Source: Cheilinus undulatus
Lineage: Eukaryota > Chordata > Actinopteri > Labriformes > Labridae
Direction: 5' to 3'
Length of the DNA stretch: 64,000 bases
NCBI RefSeq assembly: GCF_018320785.1
Contig: NC_054866.1
Span: 32,465,000-32,528,999, forward strand
The notes under the pieces are model-generated. The model was not told the origin of the DNA. It saw only the letters and a list, made by a program, of their open reading frames with translations, and did no database searches. A program made the translations under genes and the position numbers. Each line of letters starts with the position of its first letter. Positions within the stretch are counted from its first letter, which is position 1. Positions 12,632 through 24,867 of the stretch are shown piece by piece.

Positions 12632-15600
12632 GCAAAACAAAAATTGACTTTTATTTTGAAGGAACCACTGAGGCAACAGGTTGAACAATAAGGTTTGAAG
12701 GTGCTGGTAGGCTGATATGCTACATTTTAACGAGGCAAGGCTAGCACTTTAATACTTTTGCTTGCCTTCACACTAAAATAAGCTAACTGCAGTTTGCTGC
12801 AAGCTAAATAGCTGAGGCAGGAAATGGGGGAAGCTTTCTGAGGCCTGGCTGAGGGCATATTCAGGGGATGGCCATAGCCACTCTAGAAGTCTAATTGGTC
12901 TTTCTGTAAATGATTCTAATTGGTCTTTCTGTAAATTTCTGTAACTTTCTGCCATAGCATTAACATTGGTTAAATGCTAACAGTGGTTATTGTCTGATGA
13001 CTGGTAAAAACTTGTTAAATATAATTTATTTGTAGGGAAGCCAGACAACCTCTTTTGGATGTGTTATTTAATGCTTTCAAAAGGCACAGCTGTACATTTC
13101 AGTAGAAGGTTAGGCTTTATTAGGTAGGACATAATTGAGTGCTATTGTTCTGTTGTTGCTGTTCAATGATAATATGTATTATTTTGGATTGCCTAAAGTA
13201 CCTTCAGAATTTCACTATATGTTGATTTTTTTTAAGTCCCTCATCAATACAAGACAGTCTGAAACCATTCATGTCTGAAGCCACTCTCAAAGAGTGTCAT
13301 CTGAGACACCTATATGCTGTGATTTGCTGATACAACACATTCCCAGTTTCAGGTTGTTTTTTTATTATTCATCTTTATTCATAAACAAAGTCTGGCACTT
13401 ACATTCATGAAATAACCGGATTACAAACACTACAAACTAAGCAGCATTTCATAAATAAAATAGAGAAAAATATCAGTTATCTGTGATTTTATTTTGATTG
13501 AGTCATTTTAGAAGCAGTTACACAAGCAGTGGCTTGCTTTCGCTTCATTATGCTTTAGTTAAAGATAACATAATTATGCTGGCTACATAATCAACATTGC
13601 TACATAAGCCAATGAAGCTAAATTAGCTCTAGCAACGTGAGCTTTAGCAAACGTAGCTAACTTTGCTATATAAATAATGTAGATACGTAGTTTATGTAGC
13701 TGATTTTATGAGCTTAGCTTTGGCTACATTAGTTAGATAGCTATGCTAGCTATGTAGTTCCTTTATCTACGTAGCTTAGGCAGCTAATGGAGCTGCCTGA
13801 ACTACGTTAGCCGTGAAAGAATGTTTTCACAGAGAATGAGCCTTCTTCCTGTGCCAGACGATTTACTCAGCTTTATTTGACATTTTATAATCAGGTATTG
13901 CAGGTCAAAATTTTAACTTTAATCTTATGGTATCCTAACCCTTTCCCTTAACTCTAAACTGAAGTTTTATCTGATTTTTTTTCAAACGTTTTAGTGTGTT
14001 TTTCTGAGATATATGACATCTCTCATGGTCTGTGAGAGTGTTCATCAGAAATGAATGGTCTGCTGCCATTAAACCATTAAATGGAAAAGTTTGAATACAT
14101 GGCCCATGAACATGTAATAGTGACCCTTACCGTCCATGTTACATGTTCAACATATAATTTACCAACTCATCCCAACAAACCACTGCTGTACTTACCATGT
14201 CAGCAACCTTGAGGTATCCATAGGAGAAAACTATAGCGTTTGGAGGCGTAGCAACAGGCAGCATGAAGGCAAAAGAGGCACTCAGTGTACAAGGCACCAT
14301 GACGTAGAGTGGATTCATCCCAATAGACTGAGACTGCAATAATCACAGAAAGATTCAACAGTCTGAGACAGGGATGAACATAGCCTTGATAACAAAATCC
14401 TCCACTCCTCCATCTGGCTATTTTTCTGCGACCGTAATCACTGACTCATAACTCAGAGTGAAATGTGTGCAATTCTGTGCTGAGTGAAAACTCTCATTAG
14501 GTGGGTGTAATTAAGATGTAATGCTTGCAAGCTTTGGGCTGAGTCATGGTATCTGAAATAGAAAAGGAGGACATGTTACGATAATGGCAGACTACTAAGA
14601 GGGAGAAAACATTACTCTGGAATTTGCTCCTGAATTACACGGTAAGTTACAAGTGCACAGTAATTTCTAGTTCTCTAAATAAACAATGTATGAAAAGACT
14701 TAAACTTCATAGTCTTCTTTAAACTATGGGCTGTATATCAGCTTATGACAATGCAAGTGACATGACAATGACGGTCTGCGATGGTTTTATTTAAATCAGA
14801 TGCTTAAGACTCACTTGACATATAAAGCGACATACCACAAGCCATAACTACCACAAAGTGTCATCTCTCTTCTTTGAGCATGGTGTAACTGATCAGATGT
14901 TCTTTTCTCTCTCTCTTTTCTTTCCATCTCTATGTTCACACGAGTGTTGGACACCCTTGGGCACCCACTTGGCTATGCCCCCCATAAATATCTCTCTGAA
15001 TACCCTTGCTTGGCACTGTCTTTCACAACCCAGCTTTGGCCTTCATTCGAGAGCTCGACCAGCAGGCACAGTAATGCCATTCTTCAGCAGCAGTGGGGTG
15101 GGCAGCATTACAAGGCACTGGGCTGAATTGGTGTGTTTGGCAGGTTATTAATGGGAGGAGGGGCCCGGGTAAGGGGACCAAACATATTCAGCCTGAATGA
15201 CCAACTAGATGGGTGACCAAACAAGGGACAATAGGCTGGCTCCCACCGGAAGTAGTTTCAATGCTGGATTCCAATTGGGGACATCAGTTCAAAAGAAATC
15301 ACACTATGTAGCACTTCACCTCACTGAGCCACTGCTGCCAAACATAATTGCCAGTAATGTCTAGTCTGAGATCCTGCACGCATTCACTTTCTCCCTGAGG
15401 ACTTACCATTGAGGCTAAGACAGGTAGGAAGAGCGTTGCTGTTGCCACATTACTGGTGCACTCAGTGAAGGTAGCAATCAGTAGGCACAAGATGATAGCT
15501 ATCGCCCAGGGAGGGATGGTTTGCAGGGGGGTCATTTGATCTCCCATCCACTTTGAGAGCCCTGAATCCTACAAAGAGCATAAACATATACAGAGTAAAA

Positions 15601-18600
15601 GTCTCTTCTGGATATGTACACAGTATTCAGTCCAGCTGATCATCATCATCAGCTGAGTTACCGGCTCATTTACTGTGAGAGAATCTAATCCAGGTTTGTG
15701 CGTCATACACAGCATCATTTCATATTTAATTCAGTGGTATTTGCGGTACATAAAGTGCAGAACAAGTTCAACAAATGCCAACTATTCTAAGGAACATTTG
15801 AAGTTGCAGGAGGAGGGAACGTTTAATTTGCATATCAGTAAGTTACAATTTTTGCTTGTGAATAATTTCAGAGTTTCTTTGGTTAATCGCAATTAATCTC
15901 CCAATTTTGAATTATACTATTCATTTTGGATTTTGTACCATCTTAAAGTAAGGGTAGGTATTTTGGAAGAAAAATAAAAAACTACGGGTATATCAAAGAT
16001 TATTACATGAATCCAACCATGGAAAAGGAGCTTATTATGAATTTAAAAAAAAAAAAAAAAAAGAAATAATGAAATGGTAAAAAGTAATACAAGGCGGGTA
16101 TTATGTTGAATAGTCCACTGAGCTGTTTGTGATTTTTTTTAAAGCATAGTGAGACATTGAGTTACAGTGGTGTGCTTTTGTAAATCATTGTGGCTGTAGG
16201 GACATGTTGCAGAGACCTAAGCAGAGTGCACTGAAGGACATAATAGAGCATGGGATTTATTACAGTTTTTCAAACTTAATGCAGTAATAATGGACCTTAA
16301 TTAATCATGATTAATACATTATTAGTGACAGTCCTAATTTCAACGTGAAGGTAAATCCTAAAGGTCAGACTATTTGATGAAAGAAAAAAGAGACGGTTGC
16401 ATTGGAATGCATGTTGTGGCATTTCCAGTGAACTTCTTGTTTGTTGGTATTCCAACCAAATCCAGAAATGAAACGTGAAGTCTTCTGCTAACAATAAAAC
16501 CTTCTATATCAAAATCTGATAACAAATTATGAAAAAATGGAATGCCTACTGTGTAGTATATGTACAGTACCTATAAAAACTATTCACCCACTTGTTTTTT
16601 TATCCTTTTATTGATTTTATAAATCAGTTATGGTCAATATAATTTGGCTTTTTTGACCAAAAAAAAAAAAATCTTGAATTTGAAAGCGAAGAAAGATTTC
16701 TACAAAGTAATGTCAAAGTCACTGGTTAACCAGTATTCCTTGCTACCATTACGCCATGAAGACAAAAGAACACTCCAAGCAACTCAGAGAAAAGGTTATT
16801 AAAAATTATAAGTCAGGGGATGGATAAAAAAAAAAAAAAAAAAAAAACCCTAGGGCTGCAAGCAGCACTGAAGGGCCCTCGTCGCACCCCAGCGCATGTT
16901 TGGGTGTGGGCCATTTGCCCCTGTGTTGTTATTGTGGGGTGTTGGCAAACCCGTGCAGTGTGCTGCAGCACTGGAGAGAGACCACGGAGACCATCCTTTA
17001 AGCCTCCTTATGAAAAAAAACAAAAAAAACAGCAAGGTGCACTTTGTATATGAGGTAGTACTGCCCCTCAACAGTAGGTGGCAGTAGGTCAGAGGTAATG
17101 TATGTACAGGTGATGAGGGAAGGACCATTTATCATGTAAAATCATAAAAAGGTGCTAATGGCATCTTACAGTAGGGGGCGCAACAGCAAAACCTTGAAAT
17201 TAACAGTGAAATTTGTAGAGAGGCAGATGCTGATCATACATGTGAAATTTGAAGGAAATCCGATGTTTCATATGAGAGTTACACCCACTTCCTGTCTCAT
17301 GGCCACTGGTCATCCAGGAATGAAACATCTTGATGTTGGGACAGATACTGAGGTGTTGAGGTCAATATAAGAGCATGATAAGTTCAACACAGTAAGAGAA
17401 ATACAGAAATGACCCACTTCCTGTCTGAGGCGAAGGATCAAAATGGCCGCCATGGCCACTGGGACATCTGAGAATGAAACATCTTGATGGTGGGACAGAC
17501 ACTGAGGAGTTCAGGTCAAAATCAGAGCATGATAGGTTCAACACAGCAAGACAAATGCAGAAATGACCCATTTGCATCACAAATGATCCATAACAATTTG
17601 AAGACCATAGAATGATCTCCCCCAAAGTTACATCAGTTTTCAGTGAATAATTGTCCAAAAAGAGGCCTCATTTTGAAATTTGGGCAGAGCTGGTGGACTT
17701 CCTGTTGGGATTTTGACATGGGTCCAAGAGGCTTTGTTATTTTTTTTTTTTTTTTTAGCTCTGATGATGACCCATATATGCAGAGCGAAAATCATAGGCC
17801 TAGGATGAATGGTGTATGGGGGCTGAATTTTTTTGTGGCAACCCATAAATCACACATTGAAAATCAATTGAGTAAATGTTCCCTGGCAGAAGGGGGCGCT
17901 GTGACAAAGTGCTAATATTGATGCATGGATGTATTCAGCACTGTTGTGTGATTATCCATGTGAAGTTTGGTGATGATTGACATAAGCACTAAAAATTTAT
18001 ATGGCATTGTTGTGTAATTTTTAGTGTAAAAAACATACCAAAAGGATGAGTTTGTTCAAATGCGAATGTGAGCTTTTGCGAAAACACCAAAATTTGACCA
18101 AAAATGGTTTGTAGTTTGGTTCCTGTACATTTTAGAGGATGTAATTTTTTGTTCATCTTGACCTGAAAATGGTATGTGTACCAATTTTCATGCATGTAGG
18201 TCTTACCCAGGGGCCTATTTCACTTTTGGGCCCCCTGTGCAATGAATTTGCATGGTTCCACAAAAATATGAAATTTCACTCAGTGGACAATTTTGGGTGA
18301 AGTTTGTTGAGTTGTTGAGCATGTTAAAGGCCCCAGATTAGCGTTTTTTTTTTTTTTTGGACAGAATAATAATAATAATGTCTACAATTTCAACAGGGTC
18401 CTTGCCAACCCTAGGTCGGTGCTCGGGGCCTAATTATGAAGGTACTGAAATTCTCCCAGAGTTCAGTTAAATCCATCATCAAGAAATGGAAGGCATATGA
18501 CACATGTTTAAATCTGCCAAGATCAGGCCATCCTCACAAACTGAGGGACTGTGCAAGAAGGGGACCAGTGAGAGAGGACACCAGACTCCTATGACTACTC

Positions 18601-21600
18601 TGAAGGAGTTACAAGCTTCAGCAGCTGAAGACTCTGCATACAACTGTTGCCCAGGTCCTTCACCAGTCAAAGCTTTATGGGAGAGTGGCAAAGAGAAAGA
18701 CACTGTTGAAAAAACTCAAAATAAATCTTGACTTGAATCCACCAAAAGGCATGTGGAGACTCCATGGTCAAGTGGAAGAAAGTTCTTTGGTCTAATGAGA
18801 CCAGAACTGTGCTTTATGGCCATTGGGCAATTAACTATGTTTTGCGGACACCAAACACTGCACATCATCACAAACACACACTGTGAAGCACAGCGGTGGC
18901 AGCATCATGCTGTGGGGATGCTTCTCTGCAGCCATTCCTGAAAGGCTTGTAAAGGTAAAGGGTAAAATTAATGTGGCAAATCCTGGAGGACAATCTTATA
19001 TGGTCTGCAAGAGAAGTACGGCTTAATTTTCCAGCCAGACAGTGACTCGAAGCAAACAGCATAAGCTACACAGACATGGTTTAAAGACAACAAGATAAAT
19101 ATTCGGGAGTGGCCGAGTCAAAGCTCAGATCTCTATTCAACAGAGAATATGTGGCTGGAATTGTCAAAGGCTGTTCACACTCGATCCCTGTGCTACCTGA
19201 CAGAGCTTGAGCAGTTTTGCAAAACAGATTGGAGTAAAATTGCAGAGTCCAGATGTGCAAGCCTGATTGAGACCTATCCACACAGACTTACTGCTATGAT
19301 TACAGCCAAAGTTAAATACTGACTTGAAGGAGGTGAATTTTACATATTTTTATCTAGTTGGTATTACTTTGTGGAAATCTCTTTACACTTTGACATTAAA
19401 TGCATTTTTTTGTAACTTTTTTGTCTAAAAGCAAAATTATATCAACCATGATTGATTTCTATAATCAATAAAAGGGTAATACTTTTTCTTTTTATAGGCA
19501 TGTATGTATGTGTAAAATCTGGTATGGCATAATGTATGAATATGTACATTTGACAAAAAATATTTAAATACTTTGTTCAGTTATCGACATATATGATCAA
19601 GCCACAACCATTCTCCTCTTTCAAAAGATATAATCTTTTTTTACATGAAGCTTTTGTCCAAGTCACTCTATTAAACTGGAGCTATCACTTCCACTTACTT
19701 CACTGCCCTTTGCCAGAGCAAAACCTCCTCCGAGAAGAAGCACAATGCCCCAGGGTAACTTCTTTTGGACAACTTTCCAGGTGAGTAGACGTGGAGTTGG
19801 GCCATAGGATTGACGGGGAACTATTGAGCCAACAAACTGAATGTCAATATTGAATTATTGCTCATCAGTCTAAACACATAAATGTTTTCTCCTGGAATGA
19901 TGCCTCACCTGTATCAAAACTATGAGACCTCCGAGAGCAAAGTCGTGGAGGTTTAGAGGGCAGAACAAACAGAAGAATAGCAACAAAGATTGCCACTGTA
20001 GCATCTGTCACATACCTGAAAACAAAGAGGCAAAGAGTTGAAAAGTGATGTAAAAATTTTGAAAATGTGAGTGTAAGTAAGGTGTTAAGTTAGGAGCATG
20101 TGGTTTTACATACTCTGCTTTGGAATTGAAGATAGTAGTGGCCCACCCATGAACAAAACCTGGGTCCCTCGTGAACCACAGTACTACCAGCAGGATAAAA
20201 AGACCCAGCACACTGATCTCGCCGAATGTCATGGGCCCCAGCAGACGATGCTGTTCCCTGATCACATTATAGGCAGCTATGTCCTTCTCTGTCTTCACAG
20301 CCCCACAGCCCCATGTCTTCTTAAAGCTAAAGGGATCACACAAAGAAAAATCTTTGTGTCACCTCTCCACTCAATCACAGTCCCGATGCGGTAAAAGCTT
20401 CTTGATGCTGTTTCAAGTCTGTCACTATAATTAGGCTTTAACCATCACCAAACTCACTTGAATCCCATGAAGACAAACTGCAGCCAAAGCCAGGCCAACG
20501 TGAGCATGAGGATCATGTTGGGGAAGGCAAAGCCGAACCAGGAGGCAAAGTTAATCACATCCCCGTTTTCGGGAAAGAGTCTAAAGAAAACAAAAAGAGA
20601 GATTAGAGAGCAAAAATTAAAGCATAACAAAACATTGCTTTCAAGTACAACTCACTGGTTCATTTGGCCTTTGAGGACTAGATTAGGTCCAGTTCCTGTC
20701 AGTGTGGCGGTGCCTCCGATGCTGGCAGCATAGCAAACACACAGTGTCATCCCTTTACACATTTTCCTCCTTTCTGCTGCTTCTTTTTGCCGGGCAGCCT
20801 CCACGCTGGCATCCAAAAATGTCACCACCAATGGACCTTTAACACAGCGCAAGAAAAACTACTTTGCAGTTTTGTCTGTGAAAAAAAAAGGACTCCAGAT
20901 TGTAATTTTTCTCAGCAAAACAAGTGGAACATTATACTTAATGATGGCTATGGCTCACCTTGCCCGTCGTTCTGTTTCTCTGTCTGTGGAGGCTGCTTAG
21001 TATCGCTCTCTGATGTCTGGACCTGCTCATCTGAGCTGAGGATCTGAGGAAACTCTGCATCAGTGTTGTTGAGCTGCTCCAGCACTGCTTGGACGATTGG
21101 CACCATCATGGCAGTGGTTGCTGTGTTGCTTATCCACATGGACAAAAAGGCAGTGACACCCATGAAACCCAACATTAATCTGTGAAGAAGGTTGTAAAAG
21201 AGAAAGTGTTAGTGGCCTTGGATAGGAAGAAGCAACCACAAGAGTTTTACAACAAACAATAACACTAAAGAACCATTTTATGACAGCAGTTTAAACCTTG
21301 AAGATAGTTCTCTTATCTATGCCACATGGCTGATTAGATAAGCACTGGAAATGAGAACTACAAGATGACAGACCGTTATAATAATCTTCTGAAGATTTCT
21401 GGCACTCACAGGGCTGGACGCACACCAACAAGAAGCAGCACCCTCAAGGCGATGCGCTTGTGTAGATTCCAGTGCTCCACGGCCACTGCAACCATCAGCC
21501 CCCCCACAAACAACAAGTTTGTGTCTTTCAGGAACTGCATACACACCTGAGAGCACAGGGAAAGGCGTGCAGTATGTGTGACGAAGTCAAATGAAACTTT

Positions 21601-22845
21601 CTGCTTCAGTCGTACTTACATCTTTGGATGTCATAATGCCAAAAAGGGGGAAGAGGAGGGCTGGGAGCAGAGCAGTCACAGCCAGAGGAAGGACCTCTGT
21701 GCACCAGTAAACAGCCATCAGGATGATCACGTAGGCACATTCTGCCTCCTGTGTGAAAACATGAGAGAAAACACTGACCTTTCTTTATGGGTCAAGATCA
21801 CACCTGGAGAGGCGTCATGTAAGGTCTGAAAACATCATCTTTGGTCAAAAAGGATTACATAATTTTAATGTGATGTTATGATGGTTCAAAGGGTGAAGAT
21901 AACAGCGCTTGTTATTCTTTTGTTTTGTCACCTGTTTTATGATTTGCTTAGATCATCCTCCTGAGCTTTTACACCCATATTCATTAACACCTATGAAATT
22001 TTTATCTGCTGTTTTAAGTTAGCCTACAGTGTGCTGATCAGGTATTTTTAAAGCGTTTCTTTTTTTATGAAGTGCATTTAAGATGTAATAAGTCCGTTAA
22101 TTATTTTTTGTAGGCACAGAAACACAACTCTAAAGTTTGAGATGCCAAACTCTATCCCCCTCAACCTTCCTGTGTACCCCTCCGTCATGGCTGCTTTGCA
22201 CTGCAGCCTATGTCTATCATAACATGCTTAAAGCGCGCGTGCTCGTCTCTGTGTCACATGTAGCGGTAATAACGTGGACGAAGCCCTCTGACTTGGTGTT
22301 CCCACGCTGGACATGACCCCTCGTGTTAACAACGAGGAGTTAAAATAACAAGACTTACGAGGGTTCATGCCTGGGGTAACACTGGACAGTTCTCATGGAT
22401 TTTACTGCGAGTGCGTCGCGCGCTTTTGAGCAACAGGTGCACGAGAGAATTAGTGCAAATCGGTCTTGTTTTCCCGGCATTTTTGCAAAAACAGAGTGTG
22501 AAAAATCTCGGGTGATTTTATTTGCTTTATTTATTTAAATTTGACGACGATAACGCTTGGTAAAATACCTTTAAAATGAATTTATCTTGCATTTAGTTGA
22601 GTTAAAGATACAACTTGTCAATTATATCGCGCGTAATGTAGCAAAAGTTTGCAGATTTTTTTTCAGATTTAATAGTGTCAAAAAGTTCTCTGTTGCCTAA
22701 TTGAATCTAGCCTATTCGTCGATCCAAAATAAGTGAAGGTACATACCGATGTCCCAATCACTAAAGGCAGAGGAAGAAGAATAAATGGAGTCAAAAAGAG
22801 AATGAAGTCGTCCTTAACAGAGCGAAGATATTTGAAGAATGCCAT
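11979..22845 (-). CDS. slc13a5: Sodium-coupled citrate transporter (SLC13 family)
   Basis: This is a plasma-membrane Na+/citrate (dicarboxylate) cotransporter of the SLC13/DASS family. Twelve coding exons were assembled on the minus strand: 22747-22845, 21620-21748, 21410-21546, 20959-21179, 20656-20836, 20458-20580, 20114-20326, 19909-20015, 19699-19820, 15407-15568, 14196-14333 and 11979-12104. All have GT/AG borders and consistent phase, and they total 1758 nt (585 aa; human SLC13A5 is 568). Visible hallmarks are the sodium/substrate motif SNT in [12 protein letters not shown] (residues 139-141), its repeat partner in [14 protein letters not shown] (about 483-485), the [12 protein letters not shown] block, and a C-terminal WANVT glycosylation sequon. 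The ATG at 22845 has A at -3 and G at +4 and gives the family start [13 protein letters not shown]. The same frame stays open for 73 codons upstream. The sequence is closer to SLC13A5 than to SLC13A2 or SLC13A3 as I remember them; which teleost paralogue (a or b) it is remains open. Intron 9 (about 4.1 kb) hosts nested transposons. Confidence 0.93.
12599..12627. repeat. Poly(A) tract in slc13a5 intron 11
   Basis: An uninterrupted run of 29 A lies between exons 12 and 11 of slc13a5. It might be the tail of a retroposed sequence, but no SINE body or target duplication was recognised. Confidence 0.85.
13560..13810. repeat. Low-complexity GCTA/TAGC-rich block
   Basis: The tetranucleotides AGCT, GCTA and TAGC and words such as CTACGTAGCT recur throughout, in both orientations and without a fixed period. 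It lies in intron 11 of slc13a5. This looks like decayed simple sequence with many short palindromes. Confidence 0.6.
16755..19322 (+). pseudogene. Broken Tc1-like transposase
   Basis: The reading frame begins with [14 protein letters not shown] (from 16755) and is interrupted at about 16826 by the nested repeat. It resumes near 18440 with a stretch containing [13 protein letters not shown], the usual paired-like DNA-binding segment. Further decayed blocks follow to a stop at 19320-19322. Frameshifts and stops remove the catalytic domain as a continuous frame, so no active enzyme is expected. Confidence 0.75.
16827..18437. mobile_element. Unclassified repeat inserted in Tc1 element
   Basis: After a run of A, the sequence changes to a GC-richer block that starts CCCTAGGGCTGCAAGCAGC. 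It ends near 18437 with GTCGGTGCTCGGGGCCTAAT, after which the transposase frame continues. Internally there is an approximate duplication: CACTTCCTGTCT...ATGGCCACTGG...GAATGAAACATCTTGATG occurs near 17287-17340 and again near 17409-17490. It carries no recognisable protein. The type of ending (AGGGCTGCAAG and a GTCGGTGCTCGG tail) recalls a common fish repeat, but I cannot assign a superfamily. Confidence 0.6.
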
Positions 22846-23744
22846 CCTGAAGGGAAAACGAAGAAAAGAAGGCTTTCGCACCATGGATCGCGCTTTTGAG
22901 GCGCAGAGGATAGGAGGAGGAGGATGAGGAGGGAGGGGGAGACCCACAGCAAATAAAAGAGCGAGAAAGAGTGCCCACACCAAAACAAAGGAACTGAGTG
23001 GTCGACGAGTCTCTCTGTAGCAATGAGTAAAAGGTCTTCCCCAAGCAAACCAAAATAATGACACAAATATGAGTGTTTCCCTAAAAGTGACTGAACTGCT
23101 GCCCTGAGAAAACTTTTCCCTTCAGCTGCCAAATCCTATGACAACGGGTTAATGAGCTGCATCAGCTCCCCCCATGAATGCCGATAAGATGAACTCCCAC
23201 AGCACTGACATCATGACACAGATACAAGCACCATAATCCGAAGAAACATTTTAATCGGAGACTAAATAAACCGCAAGATGCAGCAACACCGGGTCAGACA
23301 CATGTCAGAATTTGTTCCCACGAGGTTTTCTCCAGACGCACAATGCAATAGAATTGCAGTGTCTACACCGGAGGACTGTCATTTGAGTCATAACTACTCC
23401 ACCTCAGTATTTTGGTCAGCCAGAAATGGGTCATTGTTTTCATCTGTAGCTCAAAATGATTTATAAACATGGAAATGGGCGCAGATTGTGAGCTTTTCTT
23501 GTTGTTGCTGCTTTTAAATCATATATTAGCCTTCTCGTCAGACTTTTGATAGTCAACTGTATTGATTCATCTAGCTTTGCTGTAAATTTTACTGCCCCAT
23601 GTGAACACTTTTGCAGGTTATGTAGTATGCTGTTAGGATAAAACTTAGCCTATTTAATTTTAAATACAACTTTCAAGAAAGTTACACATTATCAATATGA
23701 AAATCTGACTTATTAATCAATTCATGTTAGAGCATTATGAGGTC
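22846..23744. other. 5' flank of slc13a5
   Basis: This contains the slc13a5 5' untranslated region and presumably its promoter, transcribed leftward. No TATA box or other promoter element is convincing enough to call. A minus-strand frame stays open from the slc13a5 start to about 23064 but shows no conserved residues. Confidence 0.5.
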
Positions 23745-24053
23745 AGAGGCTGGCTCACAATCTCTTTTCCAGTAGCTACATCCCAAAGGTGCTCAGTGGG
23801 GTTGAGGTCATGGCTCTGTGTGGGCCAGTCAAGTTCTTCCACACCGAATTAAAAAAACAAAACAAAACATGTCTTTATAGTTTTTGCTTTGTGCACTGGG
23901 GAACAGTAGAAAAAGGCCTTCCCCAAACTGTTGCCACAAAGTTGGAAACAGCATTGTCACACATTGACACTTGGTACCGAACTTGGTGATATAAGGCTCG
24001 CATCCAGCCATGGAAACACATTTCATGAAGCAGCACAGTTTATGTGCCTACAG
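23745..24053 (-). mobile_element. Tc1-like transposase fragment
   Basis: Minus-strand translation between about 23750 and 23850 reads FGVEELDWPTQSHDLNPTEHLWD, with the DLNP-EHLWD signature of Tc1 transposase C-termini. The remaining sequence, through about 23945, is decayed. The fragment is cut at its right side by a hAT-type MITE (24054-24859). Confidence 0.7.
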
Positions 24054-24859
24054 CAGCATTACTCAACCCTGCTCAGCCAAAAAGCCAATTTTTTTTTTAA
24101 AATGCCTTTGAAAGAGCCACAATGTAAGTGGTGAAAAGTGGCAAAAAACTGATTAAAGTGGCAATAAAAATAAGTTAAAGGTGGCAAATAGTGGTCAAAC
24201 AGCATCAAAAAAGTGGCAAAAAGTGGCAAAGTAGGCATAAAATGGCAAAAAAAAGTGTGTAAAAAGTGTAAAAACAGGGAGAAAATGTGGCAAAATAGGG
24301 CAGAAAGTAAGAATGGGTGAGAAGTTACCAAAAAATGAGTTAATGAGTTGGGGTGGCAAATAATTTCCCAAAAAAACCCAGAAAAAATATGGCAAAAAAA
24401 TGAGTGTAAAAGTGACTTAAATGGGCAAAAATGTGAGAAAAATGGTAAAAAAGCAGCAAAGAGTAGTAAGAATGCTGAAAACAGTGGCATTTAAAGGCAA
24501 AATGTGGCTTAAATGGGCAAAAAGTTTCAAAAAAGGGAAAAAAAATGCAAATAGCAAAAAAGCAGGATGAAAGAGGCAAAAAACTGGTGGTGAAAAGGGA
24601 TAGACATAGTGAAATGAGCAAAAAAAATCGCAAAAGTTGGCCTAAAGCACCAAAATGGATAAAAAGTGGCAAAAAAATGAAAAAAAAAAAAGGTTTAAAA
24701 ATGCTAATAAGGATTCAAACTGATTAATATGACTTGCAATGGATAATTTTTGAGGTCATAGTTTCCCTTTATAGAGGTTTTCTGGGGGAATAATATTTCA
24801 AATTAAGATGTAAAAGAGCCACAAATCATCACAAAAGTGCCACACACTGAGTATCACTG
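24054..24859. mobile_element. hAT-type MITE with internal AGTGGCAAAAA array
   Basis: The left end CAGCATTACTCAACCC is the inverted counterpart of the right end ACTGAGTATCACTG, with some mismatches. The 8-bp sequence GCCTACAG flanks both sides (24046-24053 and 24860-24867), the expected hAT target duplication. The roughly 700-bp interior is a degenerate array of AGTGGCAAAAA-like units. It has no transposase. Long minus-strand open frames here are artefacts of the A-rich array. Confidence 0.85.
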
Positions 24860-24867
24860 GCCTACAG

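Larger units (their letters stand above)
16565..19502 (+). mobile_element. Tc1/mariner-like transposon with nested insertion
   Basis: The element lies in intron 9 of slc13a5, in sense opposite to the host gene. The left end CAGTACCTATAAAAACTATT and the right end, CTTTTTATAGGCATG, begin inverted repeats that extend over about 100 bp. For example, CCTTTTATTGATTTTATAAA on the left is mirrored by CTATAATCAATAAAAGGG on the right. Both ends are bounded by TA, the target site of this superfamily. Inside is a decayed transposase. The interior is split by an unrelated repeat of about 1.6 kb, which explains the unusual length of 2.9 kb against the normal length of about 1.3 kb. Confidence 0.85.

Noticed and set aside
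22678-23132. Minus-strand frames of 113-128 codons taken as a separate gene
   Set aside because: The longest is slc13a5 exon 1 read through its splice donor and extended upstream; the other overlaps it in another frame with no homology.
24059-24672. Long minus-strand open frames of 110-143 codons
   Set aside because: They are low-complexity Phe/Leu/His/Pro strings produced by the AGTGGCAAAAA-type array inside a MITE, with no conserved motif.
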